Shown one piece after another: positions 52,122 through 60,985 of a DNA stretch of 64,000 nucleotides. How positions within the stretch are numbered: position 1 is the first letter of the stretch; every line of letters starts with the position of its first letter. This DNA comes from Enterobacteriaceae bacterium UBA5654 (lineage in GTDB: Bacteria; Pseudomonadota; Gammaproteobacteria; Enterobacterales; Enterobacteriaceae), in NCBI GenBank assembly GCA_002421005.1, contig DIJC01000015.1, positions 1 through 64,000 on the forward strand, given 5' to 3'. Both the position numbers and the translations under genes were made by a program. Below the pieces are notes generated by a model. It was given only the letters and a program-made list of their open reading frames with translations, was not told where the DNA came from and did no database searches.

Positions 52122-52532
52122 TTAACGCTGATAATCACCGGCGGCTTCGGGCTGATAAAGCAGCTCCAGCACTTCAAGGTGAGCGGAAGCCCCGCCGGGC
52201 AGTTGCCAGTGAATGGCGCTGCCAACCTCAAGACCCAGCAGGGCCGCGCCGACCGGAGCCAGCACTGAAAGCTGGGCGTTGCTGTCGGTCATCTGCGCCG
52301 GGAACACCAGGGTGCGCACGCGCTCTTCACCGCTGGTCAGATCGCGGAAGCGGACGGTGCTGTTCATGCTGACCACATTGGCGGGTAACGATTCAGGGGC
52401 ACACATCTGCGCGCGATCCAGCTCTGCATTCAGCGCGTCGGCAACCGGCAGCGCGGCATAAGCGGGTTTCTCCAGCAGACGGTCAATGCGCTCGGCATCG
52501 AACTCGTTGATGATAATCGCAGGTCTGGACAT
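52122..52532 (-). CDS. rnk: Regulator of nucleoside diphosphate kinase
   Basis: Rnk is a 136-residue GreA/GreB-related protein that binds RNA polymerase. It has a short N-terminal coiled segment (NEFDAERIDRLLEKPAY) and a C-terminal FKBP-like domain (VMSMNSTVRF-type strand, LSVLAPVGAALLGLEVGSAI, HWQLPGG). It lacks the long catalytic coiled coil of Gre factors. A terminator-like hairpin lies in its 5' leader at 52573-52608. Confidence 0.93.
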   Translation of the reverse strand: MSRPAIIINEFDAERIDRLLEKPAYAALPVADALNAELDRAQMCAPESLPANVVSMNSTVRFRDLTSGEERVRTLVFPAQMTDSNAQLSVLAPVGAALLGLEVGSAIHWQLPGGASAHLEVLELLYQPEAAGDYQR

Positions 52533-52572
52533 TTTTTACTCCGTGTTATTGTTGGCAGTGATTAACTGCAAT

Positions 52573-52608
52573 CCAAAAGAAAACCCTCACCACCGGGTGG
52601 TGAGGGTT
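52573..52608 (-). promoter_or_regulatory. Terminator-like hairpin in the rnk leader
   Basis: On the minus strand AACCCTCACCAC, a 3-nt loop and GTGGTGAGGGTT form a perfect 12-bp stem followed by TTCTTTT, ending about 40 nt before the rnk start codon. A terminator ahead of the gene suggests attenuation. A structured rnk leader is known in enterobacteria, and this probably is that element. Confidence 0.6.
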
Positions 52609-52775
52609 AGCTAAGGCCATCATACTGTCAGTTGCCGCAACTTTGAAGTGACCTGGCGCACGGAGCGGGTGCGGAAGGGCGGTTATTTTTGCGATAGCCG
52701 TCACCGTTCATCATTGTGGATTATGCTTTTAAGCGTCGTTGCATAATGCAGCATCCTTCCGCCACAGGAGATCTC

Positions 52776-53606
52776 ATGAGCAAGTTCGATAAACTCACCC
52801 TGAAAGAGGGTAGCTATCTCTACTTTAAAGACTGGGGCAGCGGTCAGCCGGTGGTGTTCAGCCACGGCTGGCCGTTAACGGCCGATGCGTTTGAAGATCA
52901 GATGCTTTATCTGGCCTCAAAAGGGTATCGCGTGATTGCCCACGATCGGCGCGGTCACGGTCGCTCCGCGCAGCCGTGGGACGGGCACAATATGGATCAG
53001 TACGCCGACGATCTGGCGGAACTCACCGCGCATCTGAATCTGAAAGATGCGGTACATGTCGGGCACTCAACCGGCGGCGGCGAAGTGGCGCGTTATATTG
53101 GTCGCCACGGCACCGATCGGGTGGCGAAAGCGGTACTGATTGGCTCGGTCACGCCGATTATGATCAAAACCGATTTCAATCCTGACGGCGTCGATAAAAA
53201 AGTCTTCGACGGCATTCGTGAAGGCGTTATCGAGGATCGCGCCGCTTTCTTCTACGAGCTGACGAAAGCCTTTTACGGCTATAACCGCTTCGGGGTGAAA
53301 GAGTCAAAAGAGGTGCGCCGTAGCTTTGTCCGCCAGGGATTGCAGGGATCGATAAAAGCGCTTTACGACTGTGTGGCGGCGTTTTCCGAAACCGATCTGC
53401 GTGAAGACCTGCAAAAGATGACCATTCCGACGCTGGTGATCCACGGTGATGACGACCAGATTGTGCCTTTAGAAACCTGTGGCAAAGCGGCGGCGGCCCT
53501 CCTGCCCAACGCGCAGCTGAAGATTTATAAAGGCGGCTCGCACGGCATCTGCACCACCCACAAGCAGGATATTAATGTCGATCTGCTGACCTTTATCCAG
53601 TCTTAA
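52776..53606 (+). CDS. Alpha/beta hydrolase of the non-haem chloroperoxidase type
   Basis: A 276-residue alpha/beta hydrolase. The nucleophile is Ser98 in VGHSTGGGE, the catalytic acid lies in VIHGDDDQIVP (225-227) and the histidine is His256 in GGSHGICTTH. The oxyanion segment is FSHGWPLTAD. This pattern is typical of cofactor-free haloperoxidase/perhydrolase-like esterases, whose true substrates are usually unknown. The ATG at 52776 follows CAGGAG. It is a single-gene unit with its own strong terminator, between rnk and the fry module; E. coli has no equivalent here. Confidence 0.85.
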   Translation: MSKFDKLTLKEGSYLYFKDWGSGQPVVFSHGWPLTADAFEDQMLYLASKGYRVIAHDRRGHGRSAQPWDGHNMDQYADDLAELTAHLNLKDAVHVGHSTGGGEVARYIGRHGTDRVAKAVLIGSVTPIMIKTDFNPDGVDKKVFDGIREGVIEDRAAFFYELTKAFYGYNRFGVKESKEVRRSFVRQGLQGSIKALYDCVAAFSETDLREDLQKMTIPTLVIHGDDDQIVPLETCGKAAAALLPNAQLKIYKGGSHGICTTHKQDINVDLLTFIQS

Positions 53607-53614
53607 TCTGCTGA

Positions 53615-53643
53615 CCCGGCAACCCTGCGGTTGCCGGGTTTTC
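53615..53643 (+). terminator. Terminator after the alpha/beta hydrolase gene
   Basis: ACCCGGCAACC, loop CTGC, GGTTGCCGGGT followed by TTT: an 11-bp perfect stem eight bases after the stop codon. Confidence 0.88.
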
Positions 53644-53679
53644 TAACCAGGATAAGATAGCGCATCTTACGCTGAAGAG

Positions 53680-54537
53680 ATGCCGTCTATGCCCGCGCTA
53701 CCTGCCGACCAACAATTTTTTGCCGACCTGCTAAGCGGGCTGGTGCTCAATCCGCAGCGGCTGGGCCGCGTCTGGTTTGCCAGCGCACAAAAAATGGTGA
53801 ACGCCAACGCGCTGTGCATTGATTTTCCACGCCTTGAAGTGGTGCTGCGCGGTGAATATGGCAACCGGCTGGAGCCTGAACAGCAGCACATTCGGCAGGG
53901 GGAAATGCTGTTTATCCCGCCGCGTGCCGCTAACGCCCCTCTCTTCGACAAGCCGGGAATGGTACTCAGCCTGGTATTTGCCACCGCCTGGCTGGGGCTG
54001 GCATTTTACGATAACCGCAGCGGCGTCAGTCCGGTCCCGCTGCGCAAAATTGAGCTGCCGCACGTGCAGCGCGGAGAAGGGGAGGCGATACTTACGGCGC
54101 TGACCCTGCTGAGCCGCTCGCCGCAGGATCAGGATATTATCCAGCCGCTGACCTTAAGCCTGCTGCATCTGTGCCGTAAAGTGGTGAACGCCGTGCCGGA
54201 TCAGAGCCAGTCGCGCCCGGTATTTTTGTACCAGAGCGTCTGTAACTGGTTGCAGGAACGTTACGATCAACCGTTAACGCGGGCGAGCGTGGCGAGCTTT
54301 TTTAATATCACCCCGAATCACCTTTCCCGCCTGTTCAGCGAGCAGGGAACCATGAGTTTTGTCGATTATCTGCGCTGGGTGCGGATGGCGAAGGCGCGGA
54401 TTATGTTGCAGAAATATCAGTTTTCGGTGGGAGAAGTGGCGCGGCGCTGTGGCTACCCGGATAGCGACTATTTTTGTCGGCTCTTCCGGCGTCAGTTTGG
54501 CCTGACGCCGGGAGAGTATCGCACTCGCTTTCAGTAA
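53680..54537 (+). CDS. ypdC: AraC-family regulator, YpdC-like
   Basis: A 285-residue AraC regulator. The N-terminal cupin-like part (LRGEYGNRLEPEQQHIRQGE, MLFIPPRAANAPLF) senses an unknown effector. The C-terminal double helix-turn-helix (about 185-283) includes RASVASFFNITPNHLSRLFS and FSVGEVARRCGYPDSDYFCR. It converges on fryA, with stops 3 nt apart. E. coli ypdC likewise neighbours fryA, which supports the name. It probably regulates the fry genes, though they lie on the other strand and its site was not identified. Confidence 0.82.
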   Translation: MPSMPALPADQQFFADLLSGLVLNPQRLGRVWFASAQKMVNANALCIDFPRLEVVLRGEYGNRLEPEQQHIRQGEMLFIPPRAANAPLFDKPGMVLSLVFATAWLGLAFYDNRSGVSPVPLRKIELPHVQRGEGEAILTALTLLSRSPQDQDIIQPLTLSLLHLCRKVVNAVPDQSQSRPVFLYQSVCNWLQERYDQPLTRASVASFFNITPNHLSRLFSEQGTMSFVDYLRWVRMAKARIMLQKYQFSVGEVARRCGYPDSDYFCRLFRRQFGLTPGEYRTRFQ

Positions 54538-54540
54538 CCG

Positions 54541-57036
54541 TCAGAAGGTCAGTTCGGCGTTGAGCAGATCCAGAATGGCCTGTGCATCGCGGGCGGAAAA
54601 CAGCGCCTCGCGAAAGCCCTTGTTAACCAATCTGCGCGCCAGCTGCGAGAACACTTTCACATGGTTAATCCCTTCGTTCTCGCCCAGCGTCAGCATGATC
54701 ACCAGTTCCACCTCGCCCATTTCTGATTCCCAGTCGATGGGCGCGGGCAGGCGGGCAATACTGATGCTGGAATGTCGGATCCACGGCGATTTGGTGTGTG
54801 GGATCGCCACCCCGAAGCCAACGCCGGTGGTGACGATCTCCTCACGCTGCCAGATGTCCTCCTCCAGCTCCACCGGGCGATCGGTGCGTCCGTTAACCTC
54901 AAGATTGCCGCACAGGAACTGAATGACCTGCTCTTTGCGGCTGAGGTTATCGACGAAGCAGATATTTTCCAGCGCCAGCAGCGGGCGGGCATCTTCCTGC
55001 GGGGTAAAGTCCTGGAGCAGGGTTTCAATCTCGTCGGCGCTGCGGCACTCGCAGGCTTTTTCGGCAAGCGCGCGGCAGGCCTCGCTGTCAAGCTGGCGCA
55101 GCAGGCTTTTCACGGCGGGAATGCGCGGACCGCTCATGCTGAGTTCATCCAGTTCCATGCCGAGTAACAGCGGCAGATAGCGGGGTTCACCGCCCAGTTC
55201 CCCACAAATGCCGACCCATTTTCCGTGGCGATGGGCGACGCTGACGATCTGGCGCAGCATCCGCAGGAAGGACGGGGTAATGGGGTTATACAGTGGCGAG
55301 ACGCGCGGATTATTACGATCCACCGCGTAAAGATACTGGGTCATATCGTTAGAGCCGATGCTGAAGAAATCCACCTCGTCGCAGAAATGGTCGATGATGT
55401 AACACACCGACGGCACTTCCACCATGATGCCCAGCGGCAGCGTGGCGGCAAAGCGCAGCCCCTGCGCCTGAAGCTGCTCGCGTACCTGCGCCAGCTCTTT
55501 TTTCACCCACAGGATTTGATCCAGACTGTGCACCATCGGGATCATCAGCAGCGCATTGCCGAATGCCCCGGCGCGTAAAATCGCGCGCAGCTGGGTGCGG
55601 AACAGATCGGCAAACTCAGGGTAAATTCGCACCGCGCGATAGCCGAGGAACGGGTTTTCCTCATGCGGAATGTTCAGATAGCTGAGCGGTTTATCGCCGC
55701 CAATATCCATCGTGCGGAAAATAACCGGTTTGCCCTCGGCGGCCAGCAGCACCTGCTGGTAGGCTTCAAACTGTTCCTGCTCATCCGGCGCGCGTTCGCG
55801 ATCCATATACAGCATTTCGCTGCGGAACAGACCAATACCTTCCGCGCCGTGGGCGAATGCGCCGGGCGCTTCCAGCGCGCTGCCAATGTTCGCCGACACT
55901 TCGAGGACGTTGCCGTCCAGCGAAACCCCCGGAAGCGCAGCGGACTGCGCCTGCTGGCGCGCGCGTTTATCAGCCAGCCGCTGGGCGATGGCGTAATAGC
56001 CCTGAATGGCATCGTCCGGCTCCATCACCAGCACGCCGCACTGTCCGTCCAGCACCGCTGTGCGGTTCGCCAGCGGCGTCAGTTCGCTGATGCCGATCCC
56101 GCTTAGCACCGGGATCGACGCGGCGCGGGCCAGAATCAGGGTGTGCGAGGTACGGCCCGTTTTCTCCAGAATCATTCCCTTAAGCTGGGCCAGATCGAGA
56201 CTCAAAAACTGGCTGGGGGTCAGATCTTCGGCGATCAGCAACGTCGGACGGGTCAGGGTCTGCGACACTTTTTTACGCAGATCGGGCCAGGTAATATGCA
56301 GTAATTGCTCGCTGATATCGCGAATGTCGCTGACCCGCTCGCGCAGGTATTCGCTGCTGGAGGCCGAGAGTTTTTCGCTGATTTGCTCCATATTGCCGAT
56401 AATTGCCGCTGCCAGCCCCAGCTTGCTCTCGCGCATCAGACGACGAATATTGCTGGCAAATTCCTCATCCTGGATCAGCGAAAGATGAGCGCTGACGATG
56501 GTTTTGCTTTCGCCACCCAGCACCTGAAGCTGCTGATTGAACTGCTCTGCCAGCGCCGCGAGGCTGTGCTCCAGACGGGTGTTATCTTCCGGGCTGGCAG
56601 CAATGGCGCGGTACGTGTCCAGGCTATCGCTGTGCCAGAGCGTCAGTACGCCACTGCCGACGCCGCCCGCCAGCACCGTCCCGGCGAGCAGGTCAGGATT
56701 CAGCCGGGAAAGCGAGCGCGGAAGCGGGCGGGCCACGGGCGTGGCGTTCGCGGGCAGCTCGCTGTCGCTGTCGATAAACCGCTGTTCGATGTAGTTTTCC
56801 AGTGCCCGCCGCGCCTGCTCTTCGTCGCTGCCGGTAATTTCCAGACTGCAACTGTCGTTAAATAATGTTCCGGTGCCGATCAGCGCCAGCGAGCTTTTGG
56901 CATCGGCCTGGCTGTTCAGCCGATGGTTGATAAAGCGGATGTCGCTGCGCCACTGGCTGCACTGCTCTTTCAGTTCCCAGGCCGGGCGAGCGTGAAGCCC
57001 GTTTGGCAACGGGCAGAGAAATTGGATGGTTAACAT
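54541..57036 (-). CDS. fryA: Multiphosphoryl transfer protein FryA (HPr-EI-EIIA fusion)
   Basis: A three-part fructose-type PTS protein of 831 residues. The N-terminal HPr domain has the phosphorylated His15 in NGLHARPAWELKE. The central enzyme I domain (about 120-680) has KTGRTSHTLILARAASIPVL with the active histidine, GIGLFRSEMLYMDR, and GIMVEVPSVCYIIDHFCDEV. The C-terminal EIIA-Fru domain has VAIPHTKSPWIRHSSI with its histidine. It would carry phosphate from phosphoenolpyruvate to FryB without the general PTS proteins. The ATG at 57036 gives the E. coli N-terminus. It is the last gene of fryB-fryC-ypdF-ypdE-fryA. Confidence 0.94.
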   Translation of the reverse strand: MLTIQFLCPLPNGLHARPAWELKEQCSQWRSDIRFINHRLNSQADAKSSLALIGTGTLFNDSCSLEITGSDEEQARRALENYIEQRFIDSDSELPANATPVARPLPRSLSRLNPDLLAGTVLAGGVGSGVLTLWHSDSLDTYRAIAASPEDNTRLEHSLAALAEQFNQQLQVLGGESKTIVSAHLSLIQDEEFASNIRRLMRESKLGLAAAIIGNMEQISEKLSASSSEYLRERVSDIRDISEQLLHITWPDLRKKVSQTLTRPTLLIAEDLTPSQFLSLDLAQLKGMILEKTGRTSHTLILARAASIPVLSGIGISELTPLANRTAVLDGQCGVLVMEPDDAIQGYYAIAQRLADKRARQQAQSAALPGVSLDGNVLEVSANIGSALEAPGAFAHGAEGIGLFRSEMLYMDRERAPDEQEQFEAYQQVLLAAEGKPVIFRTMDIGGDKPLSYLNIPHEENPFLGYRAVRIYPEFADLFRTQLRAILRAGAFGNALLMIPMVHSLDQILWVKKELAQVREQLQAQGLRFAATLPLGIMVEVPSVCYIIDHFCDEVDFFSIGSNDMTQYLYAVDRNNPRVSPLYNPITPSFLRMLRQIVSVAHRHGKWVGICGELGGEPRYLPLLLGMELDELSMSGPRIPAVKSLLRQLDSEACRALAEKACECRSADEIETLLQDFTPQEDARPLLALENICFVDNLSRKEQVIQFLCGNLEVNGRTDRPVELEEDIWQREEIVTTGVGFGVAIPHTKSPWIRHSSISIARLPAPIDWESEMGEVELVIMLTLGENEGINHVKVFSQLARRLVNKGFREALFSARDAQAILDLLNAELTF

Positions 57037-57058
57037 AACGGCTCCTGTCAACGCAGAA

Positions 57059-58099
57059 TCAGCATCTGAAATCCGTCAGACGAACCACGGTTTCTGCGTT
57101 TGTTTGAGTTAGCATCGCCACCAGAAGCTGGTGGGTGAGGGTAATATCCTGCCCATCGGCAATCGAGGCCGCGCAGTGACCGTGACGGGTAGGCGGGCCG
57201 ATGACCACGGTGGGAATACCCGTCCCGCTAAGATGGACCGCGCCACCGTCGGTGCCGCCGTTGCTGAACATATCTTTTTGCAGCGGGATCTCCGCGCGGG
57301 CGGCTATTTCTTCCACCCAGGCGATGAGTTTCGGCGAGGCCATCATTGATTTGTCGTGGATCACCAGCATCGGACCTTTGCCGGTCTGCCGGTGGTTGTC
57401 GCTACCGTAATCGAAGTTTTTCGCCCAGCAGGCGGTATCCAGCACAATCGCCAGATCCGGGTTGACCTTGCGGGTGGCAGTTTGCCCGCCGCGCAACCCC
57501 ACCTCTTCGCTGGAGCTGGCGACCAGCCAGACTTCGGCATCCAGCGGGGTCTGGTGCAGTTCACGCAGCAGACTAATCAGCAGATAGCAGCCAAGCCGGT
57601 CATCGAAGGCTTTCCCCAGCAGTTGCTGGTTGGGCAACTGGCTGAAGGCGGTGGCGAAGGTGACGCGATCTCCCGGCGCAATGCCCGCCGTTTCCGTTTC
57701 TTCGGCGCTGCGCGCGCCAACATCTACCCGCAGTTTGCCGACCTCGCTGCCCTGGCGTTCGCCGGTCAGCAGGCCGTTGATTTTCATACCGTCACGGGTA
57801 GTGATGCGCACCGGCTGTAGCTCCCGCGCCGCCATTCTGACGTTACCGATTGGCAAAACGTCAATGGCCCCGGTGTGGGAGAGGCTGCGTACAATAAATC
57901 CCACTTCATCCATGTGCGCGCAGACCATCACCTTTGGTCCGGCGCTTTCATTAAGGCGGATAAGCACCGAGCCGAGACCGTCAAAGAGCACCGGCTTGCC
58001 GTGTTTATCGGCTTCGTCCAGCAGAATTTGCCGCACTTCCTGCTCATCGGCGGCGATGGCATCCGCTTCGCTTAAGGCTTTGAGTAATGCTACATCCAT
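57059..58099 (-). CDS. ypdE: M42-family metallo-aminopeptidase YpdE
   Basis: A 346-residue M42 aminopeptidase/cellulase-like protein. The metal-binding motifs are AHMDEVGFIV, GKAFDDRLGCYLL, SSSEEVGLRGGQTA and TRHGHCAASI near the end. E. coli YpdE releases N-terminal residues from short peptides. It overlaps the ypdF stop by 10 nt and precedes fryA by 22 nt. Its place within a PTS operon suggests the imported compound has an amide or peptide-like bond, which is inference. Confidence 0.92.
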   Translation of the reverse strand: MDVALLKALSEADAIAADEQEVRQILLDEADKHGKPVLFDGLGSVLIRLNESAGPKVMVCAHMDEVGFIVRSLSHTGAIDVLPIGNVRMAARELQPVRITTRDGMKINGLLTGERQGSEVGKLRVDVGARSAEETETAGIAPGDRVTFATAFSQLPNQQLLGKAFDDRLGCYLLISLLRELHQTPLDAEVWLVASSSEEVGLRGGQTATRKVNPDLAIVLDTACWAKNFDYGSDNHRQTGKGPMLVIHDKSMMASPKLIAWVEEIAARAEIPLQKDMFSNGGTDGGAVHLSGTGIPTVVIGPPTRHGHCAASIADGQDITLTHQLLVAMLTQTNAETVVRLTDFRC

Positions 58100-59184
58100 G
58101 GCTCTTCTCCTGTGGACAGCAGCGTTTTGGGCAGCGTGTAAAGCACTTCCACCCCGTCTGCTGTGACCAGAATAACATCTTCAATGCGCACGCCGCCCCT
58201 GCCTTCCAGGTAGATCCCCGGCTCCACGGTCAGCAGCATACCGGGCTGTAAGATCGTGGTGTCGGAGGGCGAGAAGCGCGGGTTTTCGTGCACGTCGATG
58301 CCGATGGCGTGACCGGTATTATGACCAAACTGCGCGCCGTATCCGGCGTCGGCGATGACGTTGCGGGCGGCGGCATCGACTTCGCAGCAGGCCACGCCGG
58401 GACGGATAGCGGCAATCGCCGCCAGCTGTGCGGCTAGCACGGTGTGATACACAGACCACAGCGGCATTTCTTCCGGGGCCGGATAGCGCCCGGCCACCAG
58501 AAAAGTGCGCGTCATATCTGAACAATATCCCTGGTATTGGGCACCAAAATCCAGCGTGACCAGTTCTCCGGCCACGATAACCTTCTCTGAGGCTTTACCG
58601 TGTGGCAACGCACCGCGTGGGCCGCTGGCAACAATCGTATCGAACGAGGGCTTTTCCGCCCCCTGTTGTTTCATAAACCATTCCAGCTCTGCCGCCACTT
58701 CCCGCTCGCGCATTCCGGGCTGAATAAAACGCCGGATGTGCGCCGCGCTGACGTCGGCAATGCGGCACGCTTCGCGCAGGATGGCGATCTCCTGCGGCGT
58801 TTTGATTTGCCGCAGCGCATCCAGCGAAACCGCCTTAAGCTGTGCGTTCAGTTCACTTTGCCAACGGCTACCGGTGTGCCAGCTCACCTGTTCACCCTCA
58901 AAACCGAGGTGGATCAGGCTTTCTGTGGCAATGATGTGATTGACGATCGACGACATCGGTTGGTCGTTAGTCAGCAGATGCAACTGATAGCCGCTGGTAC
59001 GTTCGGCGATGTCGGCATAGTAGCGAAAATCCACCAGGATATGCGCGTGCTGGCGGGTGACCAGCACGTAGCCGGAGCCGGAGGCAAAGCCAAAATGCGG
59101 CTGTTTGTTCTGCCGGGAGGAGATCAGCACCGCATCCAGATGCTGCTCTTCAAGCCAGGCGCGAAGCGTTGCCAGAAGCGTCAT
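58090..59184 (-). CDS. ypdF: M24-family aminopeptidase YpdF
   Basis: A 364-residue pita-bread-fold (M24) aminopeptidase. The metal ligands are seen in LVTLDFGAQYQGYCSDMTRT (two Asp), FGHNTGHAIGIDVHENPRF (His), LLTVEPGIYLEG (Glu) and GGVRIEDVILVT (Glu). E. coli YpdF removes N-terminal methionine and shows prolidase-like activity. It lies 16 nt after fryC and is translationally coupled to ypdE. Confidence 0.92.
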   Translation of the reverse strand: MTLLATLRAWLEEQHLDAVLISSRQNKQPHFGFASGSGYVLVTRQHAHILVDFRYYADIAERTSGYQLHLLTNDQPMSSIVNHIIATESLIHLGFEGEQVSWHTGSRWQSELNAQLKAVSLDALRQIKTPQEIAILREACRIADVSAAHIRRFIQPGMREREVAAELEWFMKQQGAEKPSFDTIVASGPRGALPHGKASEKVIVAGELVTLDFGAQYQGYCSDMTRTFLVAGRYPAPEEMPLWSVYHTVLAAQLAAIAAIRPGVACCEVDAAARNVIADAGYGAQFGHNTGHAIGIDVHENPRFSPSDTTILQPGMLLTVEPGIYLEGRGGVRIEDVILVTADGVEVLYTLPKTLLSTGEEPWM

Positions 59185-59200
59185 GATCGTTCTCCTGTGC

Positions 59201-60448
59201 TTACGCCGCGTCGATCAGCAGTTTGCCTTTTCGGTACAACCTGTTGCGCAGGAACAGCACCAGCATGGCGGTGATCACCGCGCCCAGCAAAATACCGAAC
59301 ATATAGACGCCGAGATTCGTTACCAGCGGCCATGCCCAGATGGCGGATTCCGGGAACCACTGCACGGCACCGAGCCACACGGCGGTCGTCGAGCCGACGA
59401 TTGCGCCAATCATGTAAGACGGAATAGCGGTAATCGGGCTTTCCAGCGCGAAGGGAATCGCCCCTTCACTGATCCCCATAAAGGCGAGGAAAATCGCGGT
59501 CTTACCCTGCGGATAAAGCTGGGCGTTGAACAGCCGTTTTCCGGTCAGGCGGCGGTCAAGAATGGTCGCCAGGCCAAGGCCAATCGACGGGATGACAATA
59601 GCAATTGAGCGCGCGGTGACGGGCAGAACGTGGTCAGTAGTAAAGCTGAAGGCGACAAAACCCGCCGCTTTATTGATCGGCCCGCCGAGGTCGATGGCGG
59701 TGGCCGCTGAGATCCCTGCGGCATACATCAGCACGCCTTTTTCACCGGCAGCGGTCAGCAGCGCGCGAATACCGCCGTTGATCCAGCCGCCAAACGGCGT
59801 AATCACGTAGTACATCGCCAGCATCACAAAAACGGCGGAGAGGATCGGCAGTAAAAAGGTGGTTTTAAACGCCAGCAGGAAATCCGGCATCTGGATTTTC
59901 TGATTCATCCACTTCACCAGGTAGCCCGCCACGATCGAGATGATCAGCGCGCCAATAAAGGTGGAGGGGACCGGATTAGTGGTGGCCCACTGTAGCGTGG
60001 CAGGATCAAAATTCAGTACCTGCGTCGGCTGGGTGGACATCAGGCCACCGATAAACCCGGCCGGAAACGCCAGCTTGCCGCCGATGGAGTTGGCGACAAA
60101 AGCCGCAAACATTGGGATGGCAAAGCCAAACAGCACGCCGCCGAAGGATTGCGAAAGCCAGGCGAATTTCAGCAGCGAAAGGTTAAATCCGCTGAACTTG
60201 CCGGAGTTTAACGCATCCATAATGCCGGTATCGGCCGGAATATTCAGCCAGCTATAGGCGATAAGTTGTGAAAAAGCGAGGATCACCCCACCCATGATCA
60301 GGGTGGGAACCATCCGCGAAATGCCGGACATAATGTGTTGCGGCAACTCGCCCCAGAAGCTGTTGCGGGTGGCCGGGGCATTTTTTGCCACCGCTGCGGC
60401 CCCGGACGCGCCGGGGACTACGGTGGCACTGCGTTTTTTAATGGCCAT
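59201..60448 (-). CDS. fryC: Fructose-like PTS EIIC component FryC
   Basis: A 415-residue EIIC-Fru-type membrane protein, the E. coli length, with about nine or ten membrane spans. It has HIMSGISRMVPTLIMGGVIL, VANSIGGKLAFPAGFIGGLM, INKAAGFVAFSFTTDHVLPV and GISEGAIPFALESP, the last being the substrate loop of the family. It forms the sugar channel phosphorylated through FryB and FryA. The sugar is unknown. It follows fryB by 20 nt. Confidence 0.92.
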   Translation of the reverse strand: MAIKKRSATVVPGASGAAAVAKNAPATRNSFWGELPQHIMSGISRMVPTLIMGGVILAFSQLIAYSWLNIPADTGIMDALNSGKFSGFNLSLLKFAWLSQSFGGVLFGFAIPMFAAFVANSIGGKLAFPAGFIGGLMSTQPTQVLNFDPATLQWATTNPVPSTFIGALIISIVAGYLVKWMNQKIQMPDFLLAFKTTFLLPILSAVFVMLAMYYVITPFGGWINGGIRALLTAAGEKGVLMYAAGISAATAIDLGGPINKAAGFVAFSFTTDHVLPVTARSIAIVIPSIGLGLATILDRRLTGKRLFNAQLYPQGKTAIFLAFMGISEGAIPFALESPITAIPSYMIGAIVGSTTAVWLGAVQWFPESAIWAWPLVTNLGVYMFGILLGAVITAMLVLFLRNRLYRKGKLLIDAA

Positions 60449-60468
60449 AAGATATCGTCCTGAAAGGG

Positions 60469-60798
60469 TTATTGTTGTTCTGCGGCAATCAGTTCTTCGA
60501 TCTCTTTAATAATGCCCGCCGCGTTTTTAATCGCATCCTGAAGGGTGATTTCGTAAACGTCGCGGGTTTCGAAACGCTCATTGTCTTCCGGGGTCACGGC
60601 CACGGAGTGGATGATAATGTCGGCTTCGGCGATATCCTGCGCGGTGAGGCGATTTTGAATGCCGTCCGCGCCCTGGGTTTCAATTTTAATTTCGTCGTAT
60701 CCCGCTTCCTGTGCGGCTTCTTCAAGTGCCTGAGCCGCCATAAAGGTGTGAGCAAGACCCATAGGGCAGGCGCATAGTGCAATAAATTTCTTAGCCAT
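60469..60798 (-). CDS. fryB: Fructose-like PTS EIIB component FryB
   Basis: A 109-residue EIIB-Fru protein. Cys11 in LCACPMGLAHTFMAAQALEE is the expected phosphocysteine. It receives phosphate from the FryA EIIA domain and passes it to the sugar moving through FryC. It is the first gene of the minus-strand fryB-fryC-ypdF-ypdE-fryA unit. The 161 bp upstream hold no recognised operator. Confidence 0.93.
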   Translation of the reverse strand: MAKKFIALCACPMGLAHTFMAAQALEEAAQEAGYDEIKIETQGADGIQNRLTAQDIAEADIIIHSVAVTPEDNERFETRDVYEITLQDAIKNAAGIIKEIEELIAAEQQ

Positions 60799-60959
60799 GA
60801 TGAAAACTCCTTATTGATCGGTTGAGGCGATTATGGGCGGCAAAAAGTCCGTCGTGTTACCAGACTAATAATGCATTTACCTGACGATTGATGCGTGAAA
60901 TGGGAAATGTGACGGGCGTCCGCTTATAAGCAAACGTAATGAAAATCAGGAGGAAAAGC

Positions 60960-60979
60960 GCTGCCCCGACCAGGGCAGC
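60960..60979 (-). terminator. Terminator after rna
   Basis: On the minus strand GCTGCCC, a 6-nt loop and GGGCAGC are followed by GCTTTTCC, beginning 7 nt beyond the rna stop. It separates rna from the fry operon, which is transcribed in the same direction. Confidence 0.8.
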
Positions 60980-60985
60980 AGAAGA

